Origin: an uncultured Burkholderiales bacterium
GTDB taxonomy: Bacteria > Pseudomonadota > Gammaproteobacteria > Burkholderiales > Burkholderiaceae_C
Length of the DNA: 16,531 nt
Reading direction: 5' to 3'
NCBI GenBank assembly: GCA_903926695.1
Contig: CAIYKK010000403.1
Location: 1-16,531 of the forward strand
Positions within the stretch are counted from its first letter, which is position 1. Each line of letters starts with the position of its first letter. The position numbers and the translations under genes are program-made. The notes under the pieces were generated by a model. That model had not been told where the DNA came from. It worked only from the letters and a program-made list of their open reading frames with translations, and made no database searches. Shown piece after piece: positions 6,450 through 15,977 of the stretch.

Positions 6450-8090
6450 TTATGGTCTGCGTTCGTCGCCAGTAATCCGCTCCACATGCGCCTGCAGCGA
6501 GCGCAGCGCAATCGGCCACAGGCACGGATCGGTGTCGTCGTAGGCGAGCGCCAGCCAGTCGTTTAAATCGCCGCCGGGCAGCGCCTGCATGGCCGCAGCC
6601 ACCTTGGCTTCGCGCTTGAGGCGGTGCGCTTTCAGTTGGGCAATCGCCTGCGCGGCACCACCCAGTACATGGCCGTGCGCGGGCAGGATGAAATCAATGC
6701 CGTGCGCTTCGCAGGCGCGGGCCAGCCGATCCAGCGAATCGAGGTATTGCGTCATATTGCCGTCGGGCGGGCTGACGATGGTGGTGCTGCCGTTCAGAAT
6801 GTGGTCGCCGGAAAACAGCAAGCCGTCTTCGCGCAGCACCAGACAAACATGATTGGCCGCGTGGCCGGGCGTAAACAGCACCTGCAGCGTGTGCGTCACG
6901 CCATCGTCGCCGCGCAAAACCAGCAATTCCAGATCGGCCAGCGCCCGATCCGGCATGAAGCGCGAATGCGCCTGCGCCGTCGCGGCGGACGGCAGGCCCA
7001 GAATCGGCGGCGAATTGGCACACAGCGCCTGCAAAGGCCGCGCGCCGGGCGAATGATCCGGGTGCGAATGCGTGCAGACAATCGCCTGAATCCGCCCGCC
7101 GGTCGCGTCGTGCAGGCGCTGAATGTGGGCCGCGTCGTCCGGGCCGGGGTCGATGACGATGTAGCCGGTTTGCTTTGTTCCGACGAGGTAGCTGTTCGTG
7201 CCCGGCCCGGTCATCACGCCGGGATTGGCGGCGGTCAGGCGCTGCACGTTTTTGAGCAGCGGCACTGGTTGCTCGCTTTGCCAGTCCAGCGAATGGGCGA
7301 CCTGGCCGTCGGGGCAGGTCAGCGCCAGCTCGCCAAAGGGCGCGTCGTGCTCCATGAAGCGCGCTTCTTGCCCGCCCATCAAGCCGGTGCGCGGGCACGA
7401 ATGCCACAGCGGTTCTTCGGAGGCGGCGCAGGCGCTGAGAACGGCGTCCGCATCGGCGTAATACTGCAGCCGCTCCAGCGTGCGTATCGTCGGGAAAATC
7501 ATCAAAAACCCGCCCGCCGCATGCCGCGCCAGCGCATCCAGTGGGCGCACCCAGACCGGCTCGAACTGCTCGGTTTCGTCGGCGACGGGCGTCTGGCCTT
7601 CGGGCATGCGGGCGACTAAAAACGGCACGTCAAAACGCTTGGCCAGATCGCGGTCGGCAATCCAGCGCGCCAGCAAAAATACCTCGCTGCCCATCAGCGT
7701 CAGGCCGTGCGCTGCGCATTGGGCGGCAAATGGCGCCTGGCGGTCCAGCGCGGCGATCAGTTCGGTCGTCGGCTGGTGGCCATCGGCGTGGCGAGCCAGC
7801 AGCACGCCGAGTTCTTCAAAACTCTCGCGGATGGCGGCGATGGCTTGCGTCAGGTGCAAGTCGCTTTGCGCGGCGCGGCGGCTCGATTGGCCGTGCGCCA
7901 GCGCGTCGGCGGCGTCAATGCCGCCGCCGGGAAACACGTAGGCATTGGGCACAAAGCTGGCTTTGGCCGAGCGCCGCGTCATCAGGACTTCGAGGCCGTC
8001 AGGCGTGTCGCGCAGTAGCAAGACGGTGGCGGCGGCGCGGGTGGGCGCGGGTTCGCGGGCGGGGTGAAGGAGTTGGGTGGGTCTGACCAT
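6450..8090 (-). CDS. Nudix hydrolase - MBL-fold hydrolase fusion
   Basis: A 546-residue two-domain protein. The N-terminal half (about 18-260) is a Nudix domain with [11 protein letters not shown] (52-62) and RESFEELGV (88-96), the last being the catalytic end of the Nudix box. The segment between them is longer than in small Nudix enzymes, as in NUDT19-like members. The C-terminal half (about 280-546) is a metallo-beta-lactamase fold of the LACTB2-like type: [12 protein letters not shown] (293-304), the metal motif HSHPDH (341-346), TPGH (H410), SGDH (D429) and PAHGH (H472). It is expected to be cytoplasmic; substrates are unknown, with CoA or nucleotide diphosphates for the first half and thioester, phosphodiester or RNA for the second as family-based options. 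It is divergent from dapF with a 52-base gap and has no visible Shine-Dalgarno. Confidence 0.88.
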   Translation of the reverse strand: MVRPTQLLHPAREPAPTRAAATVLLLRDTPDGLEVLMTRRSAKASFVPNAYVFPGGGIDAADALAHGQSSRRAAQSDLHLTQAIAAIRESFEELGVLLARHADGHQPTTELIAALDRQAPFAAQCAAHGLTLMGSEVFLLARWIADRDLAKRFDVPFLVARMPEGQTPVADETEQFEPVWVRPLDALARHAAGGFLMIFPTIRTLERLQYYADADAVLSACAASEEPLWHSCPRTGLMGGQEARFMEHDAPFGELALTCPDGQVAHSLDWQSEQPVPLLKNVQRLTAANPGVMTGPGTNSYLVGTKQTGYIVIDPGPDDAAHIQRLHDATGGRIQAIVCTHSHPDHSPGARPLQALCANSPPILGLPSAATAQAHSRFMPDRALADLELLVLRGDDGVTHTLQVLFTPGHAANHVCLVLREDGLLFSGDHILNGSTTIVSPPDGNMTQYLDSLDRLARACEAHGIDFILPAHGHVLGGAAQAIAQLKAHRLKREAKVAAAMQALPGGDLNDWLALAYDDTDPCLWPIALRSLQAHVERITGDERRP

Positions 8091-8104
8091 GCGCCATTAT
8101 GGTG

Positions 8105-8135
8105 TTGACGCCGGATCGCCCGCAGCGCAGATAAT
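8105..8135 (+). promoter_or_regulatory. Candidate dapF promoter placing the start point at the ATG
   Basis: TTGACG (8105-8110) and GATAAT (8130-8135) each match consensus at 5/6, but the spacer is 19 bases, longer than ideal. The start point would fall at about 8142, right at the ATG at 8143, implying a leaderless or nearly leaderless message, in line with the lack of a ribosome-binding site. Confidence 0.4.
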
Positions 8136-8142
8136 CTTGCCC

Positions 8143-9141
8143 ATGCGAATCCGATTTACCAAAATGCAGGGCGCGGGCAACGATTTTGTCGTGCTCGACG
8201 AAACCCGTGGCCCGCTGGGGCTGACCACCGCTCACTACCGTTTTCTGGCCGACCGCCATTTCGGCGTCGGCGCCGACCAGATTTTGACGGTGCGCCCGTC
8301 GCCGGGCGCGGGCATTGACTTTGAATACGTCATCCACAATGCCGACGGCGGCGAGGTCGAGCAGTGCGGCAACGGCGCGCGCTGCTTTGTGCGCTTCGTC
8401 CGCGAGCAGGGCTTGACGGCCAAGGACGCCGTGAAAGTCAAAACGCAAGGCGGCGTGATTGAACTGCGCATGCAGCCCGATGGCCGCGTCACGGTGAATA
8501 TGGGTGCGCCGGTGTTTGAACTGGCGCGCATTCCGTTTGACCCGGCGGGGCTGGTGCCCGACGCCAGCGCCGGAGCAGGCGCCGCCGATGCAGCCAACGC
8601 CAACGCCGATGCCGACGAAGCTGCCGCTGCCGCCAGCGCCGCCTCTGCCACCGCCACCGATGTTTGGCCGCAATGGCCGCTGGCCCTTGGCGTGAGCGGG
8701 CGTGAGCCGCACGCGCTGGGGCAAGCGCAGGTGCCGGTGCCGGTGCAAGTCGCCGTCGTGTCTATGGGCAACCCGCACGCCGTGCAAATCGTCGCCGATG
8801 TGGACACCGCGCCAGTGCAGGAAACCGGCGCGCTGATCGAACATCACCCGGCGTTCCCCAAGCGCGTGAACGCCGGTTTCATGCAAATCGTCTCGCGCAG
8901 CCAGATTCGCCTGCGCGTTTATGAGCGAGGCGCGGGTGAAACGCTGGCCTGCGGCACTGGCGCCTGCGCGGCGGTGGTGGCGGGGATTCGGCTGGGTTTA
9001 TTGGACAGCTGCGTCGATGTGCTGACACGCGGCGGCCAGCTGACGATTGAATGGAGCGGCGCGCTGGACGCGCCCGTGTTGATGACCGGCCCGGCCACCA
9101 CGGTGTTTGCCGCCGAGATCGACATCCCCGACGCGCCATGA
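8143..9141 (+). CDS. dapF: Diaminopimelate epimerase with an alanine-rich insertion
   Basis: DapF converts LL- to meso-diaminopimelate for lysine and peptidoglycan synthesis in the cytoplasm, using two cysteines as acid and base. Both are present: C75 in [10 protein letters not shown] and C270 in [26 protein letters not shown] at the N-terminus and SMGNPHAV at 207-214 are also typical. At 332 residues it is longer than the usual 275-290 because of a low-complexity segment at about 138-200, first alanine-rich ([19 protein letters not shown]) and then QVPVPVQV. This lies between FDPAGL and the SMGNPHAV strand, so it is probably a surface loop. The ATG at 8143 gives the family N-terminus; an upstream frame from 8077 is not supported. 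Its stop overlaps the start of the next gene (ATGA). Confidence 0.96.
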   Translation: MRIRFTKMQGAGNDFVVLDETRGPLGLTTAHYRFLADRHFGVGADQILTVRPSPGAGIDFEYVIHNADGGEVEQCGNGARCFVRFVREQGLTAKDAVKVKTQGGVIELRMQPDGRVTVNMGAPVFELARIPFDPAGLVPDASAGAGAADAANANADADEAAAAASAASATATDVWPQWPLALGVSGREPHALGQAQVPVPVQVAVVSMGNPHAVQIVADVDTAPVQETGALIEHHPAFPKRVNAGFMQIVSRSQIRLRVYERGAGETLACGTGACAAVVAGIRLGLLDSCVDVLTRGGQLTIEWSGALDAPVLMTGPATTVFAAEIDIPDAP

Positions 9142-9845
9142 AACTTCCCAAGCCCGTCACCACCGAGACCGATGTTGCTGAATTTTTGCTGCGCACACCC
9201 GGCTTTTTTGAGCGCCAAGCGCCGCTGCTGGCCACGGTACGGCTGTTCAGCGGCTACGGCAGCCGGGCGGTTTGCCTGCAAGAGCGCCAGGCCAGCTTGC
9301 TGCGCAGTCAAATCAAGGCGTTGGAAAGCCGCGTCGGCGACATGCTGGGCCACGCGCAGACAAACGCCGCCATCGCCAGCAAACTGCAGGCTTGGACGCT
9401 CAAGCTGCTGCAAACTCCGAGCAGCAGCGACGTGCCCCAAGCCATCGTGCAGGGGCTGATTGACGAGTTTGAAATCGCGCAGGTCGCGCTGAAAGTCTGG
9501 GGCGTGAGCGGGGACTTTTCCCGCGAGACGTTTGCCGATGGCGTGAGCGCCGAAGCGCGGGCGTTTGCCGAATCTCTGGCCCAGCCTTATTGCGGTACCA
9601 ATTCTGGTTTTGAAGCGGTGAACTGGTTGCCCGAGCCTGCGTTGGCGGTTTCGGTGGCTTTGGTTCCACTGCGCGCTGGCGCGGGCACTGAACCGAGCGC
9701 GGGTGCGCCGGTGCTGGGTTTACTGGTGCTGGCCGCGCCCGATGCCGAGCGTTTTTACAAGGACATGGGCACCGAATTCCTCGAACGTCTGGGCGAACTG
9801 GCGGGCACGGCGCTGTCGCGGCTGCAAACGTCGTCCGGCGCTTGA
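9138..9845 (+). CDS. DUF484 family protein
   Basis: A 235-residue protein of the DUF484 (YigA-like) family. The N-terminus [23 protein letters not shown] is typical, followed by [19 protein letters not shown], a helical linker, and a GAF-like C-terminal half ending in [13 protein letters not shown]. Function is not established. In many proteobacteria the order is dapF, DUF484 gene, xerC. The ATG at 9138 overlaps the dapF stop by four bases, so the two are translationally coupled. The xerC expected next is not in the window; a convergent sensor kinase gene lies there instead. The alternative start upstream in the 9051 frame is only a shadow over dapF. Confidence 0.9.
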   Translation: MKLPKPVTTETDVAEFLLRTPGFFERQAPLLATVRLFSGYGSRAVCLQERQASLLRSQIKALESRVGDMLGHAQTNAAIASKLQAWTLKLLQTPSSSDVPQAIVQGLIDEFEIAQVALKVWGVSGDFSRETFADGVSAEARAFAESLAQPYCGTNSGFEAVNWLPEPALAVSVALVPLRAGAGTEPSAGAPVLGLLVLAAPDAERFYKDMGTEFLERLGELAGTALSRLQTSSGA

Positions 9846-10051
9846 ATCGCCGCATCCCAGCGCTTTTTAGCAAGCCGAGGCTGTTTTGTGGCTGTGCTTG
9901 AGTCCTTGCCAAGAAATGAATAAAAATGAGGCGCAGGCCGGGTTAAAGTTTTACGAAAAACCGTTGCCGTGCGACAACGCCCGGCGTCTTTGAGCTGGCG
10001 CTCCGAGCCGCCGTCGGGCAATTCCCGACGGTTCCAGACGATTCTGGCCGC
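9846..10051. other. Convergent gap after the DUF484 gene; no gene seen
   Basis: This 206-base gap separates two convergent genes. It contains the perfect hairpin at 10011-10031, a weaker CGTTG/CAACG repeat near 9962-9978, and a 25-codon frame at 9916-9993 that I do not believe. There is no xerC remnant that I can recognise. Confidence 0.5.
10011..10031. terminator. Hairpin between convergent genes, possible terminator
   Basis: CCGTCGGG (10011-10018) and CCCGACGG (10024-10031) form a perfect 8-bp GC-rich stem with a five-base loop CAATT. It sits 20 bases beyond the stop of the histidine kinase gene and 165 bases beyond the DUF484 gene. No T-run follows on either strand, so the terminator role is inferred from position only. 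Confidence 0.45.
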
Positions 10052-13000
10052 TCAAGCGTGTACGCCCGACTCCGGCACGGACGCAGGCTCGGCTGCCGCC
10101 GCAGGCTCGGCCACAGCAGTGCGCTCGGCCTGCCAGTCGCTCAGCACCTGCTGGGTCTGCTCGATCAGCGCGCCGATGCGGGCAACCTGGGCCGGGGCAT
10201 CGGCGGGCCACTGACCAATGCGGCTGGACTGCTCCAAGGCGGCGCAGACATTGCCCAGCGCCTGCGCGCCCATGTTGGACGCTGCACCCTTGAGCGCGTG
10301 GGCGGCGCGTGAGAGCGCGGCGCTATCGCCAGCGGCCAGGGCAAGGCTGATGTCGCTCATGCGCCGGGGCATTTCACGGATGAACAGCGCCACCACTTCT
10401 TGCGTCATGGTGAGGTTTTTGTCGTCGAACTCCCTGAACTGGGCCAGGCGGCGCCAGTCCATCAGCACTTGACCCGGCGGCAGCTCAGGAACGGGGACGG
10501 GAACGGGGACGGGCGGCAGGTGCTGCACTGTGGTTTCCACGGCCTCAATGGCGGACCAGTGCTCAGGCGGGCTGACATGGCTGGCCAGCACTTCAGACAG
10601 CTCGTCGATGCGCAGCGGCTTCGGCAGGAAATCCGTCATGCCGCTGGCCAGGCAGCGCTGACGGTCTTCTTCGAGAACCGACGCACTCAGGGCGATGATG
10701 GGCGGCGCGGCGGCGCCGTGGCGGCTGATGATCTGACGGGCGGCGGTGCAGCCGTCCATTACCGGCATATTCACATCCATCAAGATGGCGGCATAGGGGC
10801 GCGGCGTTTGGGCGCCATCCTTGTTCAGCGAGGCGGCCACCAGCTCTGCCGCTTCACGGCCATTGATGGCGGTCTCGGCTTCGTAGCCCAGGATGGACAG
10901 CATGGCCAGGGCAACCTTGAGGTTGATCACATTGTCATCGGCCACCAGGATGCGCTGGTGTCTGGCCGCGCAGGGCGCAGCCCTGACAGGTGTCGCTGGC
11001 GCTGCCGACTGGCCCGTCAGCAGGGCTAGCGCCTCGAACAGCCGCGACTGGCGATACGGCTTGAGCAGGCGCACATCAAACATATGGGCATCCTCGCCAC
11101 TGGGCATGGCGCCGGAACTGAGCAGCACAATCGGCAGCGCGGGATGGCTGGCGCGCACACTGCGGGCCAGCGCCTGACCGTCCATCGGGTGCATGTGCAT
11201 GTCGGTGAACAGCACATCGGCCGAGTGGCTCTGCAGCCAGGCCAGCGCCTCGGGGCCGTGCTCAAAGAGTACCGGCTCCACGCCCCAGCGGCGCAGCTGC
11301 TTGTTGAGAATGCGCAGATTGAGGGGCGTGTCGTCCACCACGACGGCACGCTTGCCTGCCAGACTGACCATGTTGAGCGAAGCCAGCCGCGAGGCCTCGG
11401 GCGCATCGGTGTAACCCAGCCGGGCCGTGAACCAGAAGGCCGAGCCCTGACCAACCACCGAGCGCAGCCCCACATTGCCACCCATCAGCTTGACCAGGCG
11501 CTTGCAGATGGCCAGACCCAGCCCGGTTCCGCCATAGCGGCGCGTGGTGCCCGCATCGACCTGAACAAAGGACTCGAACAGCGCGGCCTGACGCTCGGCT
11601 GGAATGCCGATGCCGGTGTCTTTGATCTGGAATTCGACCAGCCCGCCGCGCTCGGGCGTGAAATCTTCGAGCACATGGGCCGAGACGATCACCTGGCCGT
11701 GCTCGGTGAACTTGACGGCGTTGTTGATCAGGTTGAGCAGTATCTGGCGCAAGCGGGTCACGTCACCACGAACCCAGGCGGGCAACTCGTCGCTCATGTC
11801 CACCCGCAACTCCAGGCCTTTTTCGCGGGCGCGCGGGGCGCCGATGTCGCAGGCCTCTTCGATGGTGGCCTGCAGGTTAAGCGGCTCGTGCTCCAGCTCC
11901 AGCCGGCCCGATTCGATCTTGGAAAAATCCAGAATGTCGTTGATCACCGCGAGCAGCTGGTCGCTGGAAACGCGCATGGTCTGGATGTAGTCGCGCTGCT
12001 CGGCGTCCAGCGCGGTGTCGGCCAGCATGGTGGTCATGCCCACAATGCCATTGAGCGGGGTGCGGATTTCGTGGCTCATGGTGGCCAGAAAAGCGGCCTT
12101 GGCGCGCGCCGATCCCAGCGCCTCTTCGCGCGAGGCGCTGAGCTCGGCGGTGCGCTCGGCCACGCGGGCTTCGAGGGTTTCATTGGCCTGGTACAGGGCG
12201 TCGGTGTGGGCCTCGATGGCGGCCTGGTTGTACTGCAGCTCCTCGGCGCTGTCGTGCAGGGTCTGCGACAGCTGGCGCACTTCGGTGATGTGGGTGGTGT
12301 ACTGCACCGGCGGCACCTCGGCCTGCGCCATCTGGGCGGCCGCATCGGTCAGTAGCCTGAAGCGCCGACCCAACCGGTAGGCCAGCGCGACGGCCAGCAG
12401 GGCGCCCAGCACCAGCGTCAGGCCGGTGACGGCCAGGGTTTTCTGCAGCGCTGCCAGCGCCTCCTGCGTGAAGTCGCTCTCAGGCGCGGTCACCACGAGA
12501 CTCCAATGCACCCCGCTGTTTTCACCGAAAGGCTTGAGCGCGACCATCAAGGTGTCGCCCTCCATCGGAATGCGACGCAGGAAGGATTCACGCTGGACGC
12601 TGGACTCGCGGGTCTTGCCCAGGCGGAGGGCGGCCTCAGCGTAGGCGCTGCGGATGATGGGGTTGAGGCTGTTCGCAGGGGTATGGCGCACCAACGCGGT
12701 GCCCGCACCAGAAAACAGCGCATCGCCGGTCGAACTGGCCACCAGAAGGCCTTGTTCATCGACCACAAACACCGCACCGTGCGGGCTGATGCGCATGCGC
12801 TGGAGCATCTCGCCGAGGCGTTTGAGTGGCAGGTCAACGGCAAACACGCCCAGGGCATCGCCATCGGCGCCATAAACCGGCTGCGCCAGCGTGAGCTGGA
12901 GTTGCCCGTCCACCACGGCCACCGGGGTGAAGAGGCGACCCCTGTCCGCCAGCGCCACCCAATACCAGCCTTGGCCGGAAAATGCGCCGCCGCCCAGCGC

Positions 13001-13525
13001 CAGCGGCACAGGAGCGCGCCGGTCGCCCGGATAATCGGCCGAAAAAAGCCGCCCGGCCTGACCGCCCGGCCCGCGCTCGCTCACCCGCAGCAGGCGGGCG
13101 CCGTCCTGCCCGGTGGCTTCAACCCCAAAAAACAGGCCTTGGCGGGTGCCCAGATGTATTCGTGGCACATCCTGCATCAGGCCCATCATGACAAAGGCGC
13201 TTTGCTCGAACAGCTCGGGCGTCTGGATCAGCAGGCGCGCATGCGCCAGAGCGGAGTCGCTGGGCTGCTCCGGGATCAGGCCGTTGAGCATCTGATGGGC
13301 TTGCAGCAAATGGGTTTCGGTATCGGTTTTGACGCGCTGGGCCACGTCTTCGACAATCTTTTCGGACAGGGTGTGGACGCTGTGCAGGTTGCTGCGGTAC
13401 AAAAACCAGCCCACGGTCGCGGCGGGCAGCAACGAAAACACCAGCAGGCTGATCATCAGCACCGTGCGCAATGACCAGGCCAGTCCTTGCTGGTGCGGAA
13501 ACGGGTTGGCTGCTTTGGATGTCAT
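10052..13525 (-). CDS. Hybrid sensor histidine kinase with two receivers and HPt
   Basis: A 1157-residue inner-membrane kinase. Membrane helices lie at about 17-42 and 365-386; the region between is a periplasmic Cache-type sensor. A HAMP-like/coiled-coil linker (about 387-465) follows. The HisKA domain has H485 in [10 protein letters not shown]; HATPase motifs are N598-N602, DTGIGIP (636-642) and GGTGLGLAI. The first receiver has the DD pair at 731-732 and D775; the second has D917 in [12 protein letters not shown] and K969. The C-terminal HPt domain carries H1076 in AAHALKG. All phosphorelay residues are present, so a His-Asp-His chain can run inside one protein and pass phosphate to a separate receiver. 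The neighbour upstream, a receiver-cyclase protein, overlaps it by ATGA and is the likely partner. [14 protein letters not shown] linker precedes the HPt. The signal is unknown. Confidence 0.95.
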   Translation of the reverse strand: MTSKAANPFPHQQGLAWSLRTVLMISLLVFSLLPAATVGWFLYRSNLHSVHTLSEKIVEDVAQRVKTDTETHLLQAHQMLNGLIPEQPSDSALAHARLLIQTPELFEQSAFVMMGLMQDVPRIHLGTRQGLFFGVEATGQDGARLLRVSERGPGGQAGRLFSADYPGDRRAPVPLALGGGAFSGQGWYWVALADRGRLFTPVAVVDGQLQLTLAQPVYGADGDALGVFAVDLPLKRLGEMLQRMRISPHGAVFVVDEQGLLVASSTGDALFSGAGTALVRHTPANSLNPIIRSAYAEAALRLGKTRESSVQRESFLRRIPMEGDTLMVALKPFGENSGVHWSLVVTAPESDFTQEALAALQKTLAVTGLTLVLGALLAVALAYRLGRRFRLLTDAAAQMAQAEVPPVQYTTHITEVRQLSQTLHDSAEELQYNQAAIEAHTDALYQANETLEARVAERTAELSASREEALGSARAKAAFLATMSHEIRTPLNGIVGMTTMLADTALDAEQRDYIQTMRVSSDQLLAVINDILDFSKIESGRLELEHEPLNLQATIEEACDIGAPRAREKGLELRVDMSDELPAWVRGDVTRLRQILLNLINNAVKFTEHGQVIVSAHVLEDFTPERGGLVEFQIKDTGIGIPAERQAALFESFVQVDAGTTRRYGGTGLGLAICKRLVKLMGGNVGLRSVVGQGSAFWFTARLGYTDAPEASRLASLNMVSLAGKRAVVVDDTPLNLRILNKQLRRWGVEPVLFEHGPEALAWLQSHSADVLFTDMHMHPMDGQALARSVRASHPALPIVLLSSGAMPSGEDAHMFDVRLLKPYRQSRLFEALALLTGQSAAPATPVRAAPCAARHQRILVADDNVINLKVALAMLSILGYEAETAINGREAAELVAASLNKDGAQTPRPYAAILMDVNMPVMDGCTAARQIISRHGAAAPPIIALSASVLEEDRQRCLASGMTDFLPKPLRIDELSEVLASHVSPPEHWSAIEAVETTVQHLPPVPVPVPVPELPPGQVLMDWRRLAQFREFDDKNLTMTQEVVALFIREMPRRMSDISLALAAGDSAALSRAAHALKGAASNMGAQALGNVCAALEQSSRIGQWPADAPAQVARIGALIEQTQQVLSDWQAERTAVAEPAAAAEPASVPESGVHA
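10489..10512. repeat. 12-bp tandem repeat, two copies
   Basis: GAACGGGGACGG occurs twice in a row (10489-10500 and 10501-10512), followed by a partial copy. On the coding strand it gives the proline-valine repeat (PVPVPVPVP) linking the second receiver to the HPt domain. Because the unit is 12 bases, copy changes would keep frame and only alter linker length. Confidence 0.8.
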
Positions 13526-14634
13526 GCCAAACCCAGTATTTCCAGCGTGTCGAGGGGCTGGCTGCGGCCTGAAATCTGCACCAGGGCGCGCTGGCCGGTA
13601 CGCACGGCGCCGCTGACCAGGCTCACTGCCTGGGCGCTGGCGGCAACGCTCCAGTCCAGCCGGGGCTCGCCATGAAACAGCTTGAGCGCCGCTGCCACGG
13701 TGTCGCCCATCGGCGTGGCCTGACCGGCGCGCCCGCTCAGGTCAGCCAGACTGGCAAAGGCCACCGGGCCGCTGTGCAGCGCCACGCCGAGCGAAAAAGG
13801 AGGTAGCCCGCGCCCCGGCCAGCGCTGGCGCACGTAGCCGTCCAGGCGCTTGGTGGCGCTGGCCAGCCCGAGCGCCGCACGCATGGCACGAAAACCGTGG
13901 TTCACCGACTCGGTATCGGCGGCATCGACAAACACGCACAGCATGCCGTCGCCGACAAACTGCATGTAGCGCGCGCCAAACAGGTACACCGTATCGCCCA
14001 CGCTGGTGTAGAGCTGCTGCACGATCTCGCTGAGCTCAGCGCCGCTCAGGCTGGCCGTCCACAGGCCGTAGTCGCGCATGTCGGCAAACAGCACGGTGGC
14101 GCTGGCAAAGCGCTCGTCCTCGGCGATCTGACCGCTCTCGGGCCACTGCTCGCTCAGCGCCTTGAGCATGCGCGCCTCGTACAGCTCGCTGATCTTGTGG
14201 CACTGCTCCTCTAGCGCGATGCGCACCGCCTGGTCCACCCGCTTGATCTGCATGGCCTGGGCGCGCCCGCGCTTTTCCATCTGGGCACTGACAGCCTGGC
14301 GCAGCTCCTGCGGCGCAAACGGCTTGGTCAAATAATCATCGGCGCCGGTGGTCATGCCCTGACGCATGGAGCTGCGGTCTTGCAGCGAAGTCAGCAAAAT
14401 CACGGCCGTGCCCGCGAGTGCAGTGTCGCTGCGGATCTGGTCCAGCACTTCAAAGCCGTCGAGCTGGGGCATCTGCACATCGCTGATCACCAGCGCGGGC
14501 TTGAGTTGACGCACCAGCGCCAGGCCCTGGGGGCCGTCTTCGGCCGCCATGACTTGGTAGCCTTCTTTTTTAAGCACCTGACTGACGAGCAAGCGGGTGC
14601 TGGCATCGTCATCAATCACCACGATTATGGGCAT
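13522..14634 (-). CDS. Response regulator with class III cyclase-like output domain
   Basis: A 370-residue protein. Residues 1-120 are a receiver: acidic D8-D10, phospho-acceptor D52 in ISDVQMPQLDG, T82 and K104 in LTKPF. A helical linker (about 120-165) leads to a class III nucleotide cyclase domain (about 175-330) with metal aspartates D185 in LFADMRDYG and D229 in FVGDGML. The usual Asn and Arg of the GDTVNxAAR motif are replaced by A314 and K318, and the usual substrate-selecting Lys before GD is Q225, so catalysis is doubtful. The start is the ATG at 14634, which gives a normal receiver N-terminus (MPIIVVIDDD); the longer frame begins with TTG at 14685 and runs back into the preceding gene. 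Its stop overlaps the hybrid kinase start by ATGA, making the two a clear signalling pair. Confidence 0.92.
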   Translation of the reverse strand: MPIIVVIDDDASTRLLVSQVLKKEGYQVMAAEDGPQGLALVRQLKPALVISDVQMPQLDGFEVLDQIRSDTALAGTAVILLTSLQDRSSMRQGMTTGADDYLTKPFAPQELRQAVSAQMEKRGRAQAMQIKRVDQAVRIALEEQCHKISELYEARMLKALSEQWPESGQIAEDERFASATVLFADMRDYGLWTASLSGAELSEIVQQLYTSVGDTVYLFGARYMQFVGDGMLCVFVDAADTESVNHGFRAMRAALGLASATKRLDGYVRQRWPGRGLPPFSLGVALHSGPVAFASLADLSGRAGQATPMGDTVAAALKLFHGEPRLDWSVAASAQAVSLVSGAVRTGQRALVQISGRSQPLDTLEILGLA

Positions 14635-14665
14635 AAGGAAAAGCTCGCTATGGTTAAAATTTGAT

Positions 14666-14842
14666 CTAACCGACCCGCTCGGCAATCAGCACGGCAAAAA
14701 AGCCGAACGCTGCGATCAGCGCCCACTTCAAAATCACCCAGCCGTACCGCCTGAAGCGGTCCTGACCAGTGCCGGCGTAAAACATGAACGCCGCAGTGGC
14801 CGCCAGCAGGGCCAGCAAAATCGTCCAGCGAAACAGCAGCAT
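14666..14842 (-). CDS. Small two-helix membrane protein between lpxC and the response regulator
   Basis: A 58-residue protein that is easy to miss. It begins MLLFRWTILLALLAATAAF (first membrane helix, about 5-24), has a short basic stretch GQDRFRRYGW, and a second helix WALIAAFGFFAVLIA before ending ERVG. The ribosome site AGGAG (14855-14851) lies eight bases before the ATG, the best in its surroundings. The stop is TAG at 14668-14666. It follows lpxC by 33 bases and precedes the response regulator by 31, so all three are probably on one transcript. Two short helices joined by a positive loop suggest a hairpin with both ends on the periplasmic side. I do not know its function; an envelope-related role is suggested only by location. 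Confidence 0.8.
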   Translation of the reverse strand: MLLFRWTILLALLAATAAFMFYAGTGQDRFRRYGWVILKWALIAAFGFFAVLIAERVG

Positions 14843-14875
14843 GGCTCGAACTCCTGTGACGCCCGCGTCCGCACA

Positions 14876-15799
14876 TTACCAGGCACGCGCCAGCGCGGCA
14901 AAACCGGCAGGCGCGTTTTTTTCATCGTCAAACGTGGCCAGTTCGTAAGCTTCCGGGTGGGCCAGCAGCTCGCGCAGCAGCAAGTTATTCATCGCGTGGC
15001 CAGAGCGAAAAGCGCTGTAAGCGGCCAGCAGCGGCTTGCCCAGCAAATACAAATCGCCCATCGCGTCGAGGATTTTGTGCTTCACAAACTCGTCGCTGTA
15101 GCGCAGGCCGTCGGCGTTGAGCACCTTGTAGTCGTCCATCACGATGGCATTATCCAGCCCGCCGCCCAGCGCCAGGCCGTTGGCGCGCATCATTTCCACG
15201 TCTTTGGTAAAGCCGAAGGTGCGTGCGCGCGCAATGTCGCGGCTGTACGTGCCCGCGCCGATGTCGAACTCGACGCGCTGGCCGGTGGAATCGACCGCCG
15301 GGTGGTCAAAATCGATTTCAAAACTCAGCTTGTAGCCCTCGTAGGGCGTGAGCCGTGCCCATTTGGCGTTGGCGCCCTCGCCCTGGCACACTTCCACCGG
15401 CTTGAGCACGCGCACAAAGCGCCGGGGCGCAGCCTGCAGCGCAATGCCAGCGGACTGCAGCAAAAACACAAACGACGAGGCCGAGCCGTCCAGAATCGGC
15501 ACCTCTTCGGCGGTGATGTCGATGATCAGGTTGTCGATGCCCAGACCGGCACAGGCCGACATCAAATGCTCAACCGTCAGCACCTTGGCGCTGCCGCTGG
15601 AAATGGTCGAGGCCATGCGCGTGTCCGTCACCGCCTGCGCCGAGACGGGAATCTCGACCGGCTGGGGCAAATCAGTGCGCCGGAAAACGATGCCGGTGTC
15701 GGGCGGCGCCGGGCGCAGGGTCAGCTCAACCCGCTGGCCACTGTGCAGGCCCATGCCGACGGCCTTGGTGAGGGATTTGAGGGTTCTTTGAGCGAGCAT
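14876..15799 (-). CDS. lpxC: UDP-3-O-acyl-N-acetylglucosamine deacetylase
   Basis: LpxC removes the acetyl group from UDP-3-O-acyl-GlcNAc, the committed step of lipid A synthesis, using zinc in the cytoplasm. The start at ATG 15799 gives [20 protein letters not shown], the family N-terminus, and 307 residues, the usual length; an open frame upstream to 16048 is only a shadow over the ftsZ end. Zinc ligands are H78 in TVEHLMSA and H241/D245 in [12 protein letters not shown]; the catalytic histidine is H268 in SGHAMNN. It follows ftsZ on the same strand, the normal end of the division and cell-wall cluster. No Shine-Dalgarno is visible. The 178-base gap upstream may hold its own promoter (TAAAAT lies just before the start, but without a good -35). 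Confidence 0.97.
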   Translation of the reverse strand: MLAQRTLKSLTKAVGMGLHSGQRVELTLRPAPPDTGIVFRRTDLPQPVEIPVSAQAVTDTRMASTISSGSAKVLTVEHLMSACAGLGIDNLIIDITAEEVPILDGSASSFVFLLQSAGIALQAAPRRFVRVLKPVEVCQGEGANAKWARLTPYEGYKLSFEIDFDHPAVDSTGQRVEFDIGAGTYSRDIARARTFGFTKDVEMMRANGLALGGGLDNAIVMDDYKVLNADGLRYSDEFVKHKILDAMGDLYLLGKPLLAAYSAFRSGHAMNNLLLRELLAHPEAYELATFDDEKNAPAGFAALARAW

Positions 15800-15862
15800 G
15801 AAGGTTATTTTAAGAGGCCACTGTCCAGATGCGGCGGGCAACCAGAAATACACAGGCAAGGC

Positions 15863-15879
15863 GCTGCCTGCCGGGCAGC
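15863..15879. repeat. Small hairpin in the ftsZ-lpxC gap
   Basis: GCTGCC (15863-15868) and GGCAGC (15874-15879) form a perfect 6-bp stem with loop TGCCG. It lies in the 15800-15977 gap, downstream of ftsZ on the minus strand. No T-run follows directly, so it may be a weak attenuator, a processing site or chance in GC-rich sequence. I see no other gene in this gap. Confidence 0.35.
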
Positions 15880-15977
15880 AAACGCTGGCGCACACGGCAC
15901 CGCGCCGCGCCGCGCAAAACGGGCCACTGCGCGTAGGCGGGGCGACGCCGGGCGGCGCACGGCGGCGGCCCCGGCGC

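Noticed and set aside
9916..9993. A 25-codon frame in the gap after the DUF484 gene
   Set aside because: Weak upstream site, no recognisable sequence features, and no way to show conservation from this window.
11084..13474. Several long plus-strand frames over the hybrid kinase gene
   Set aside because: They are GC-skew shadows of the minus-strand kinase, rich in Gly, Arg, His and Gln and without domain motifs.
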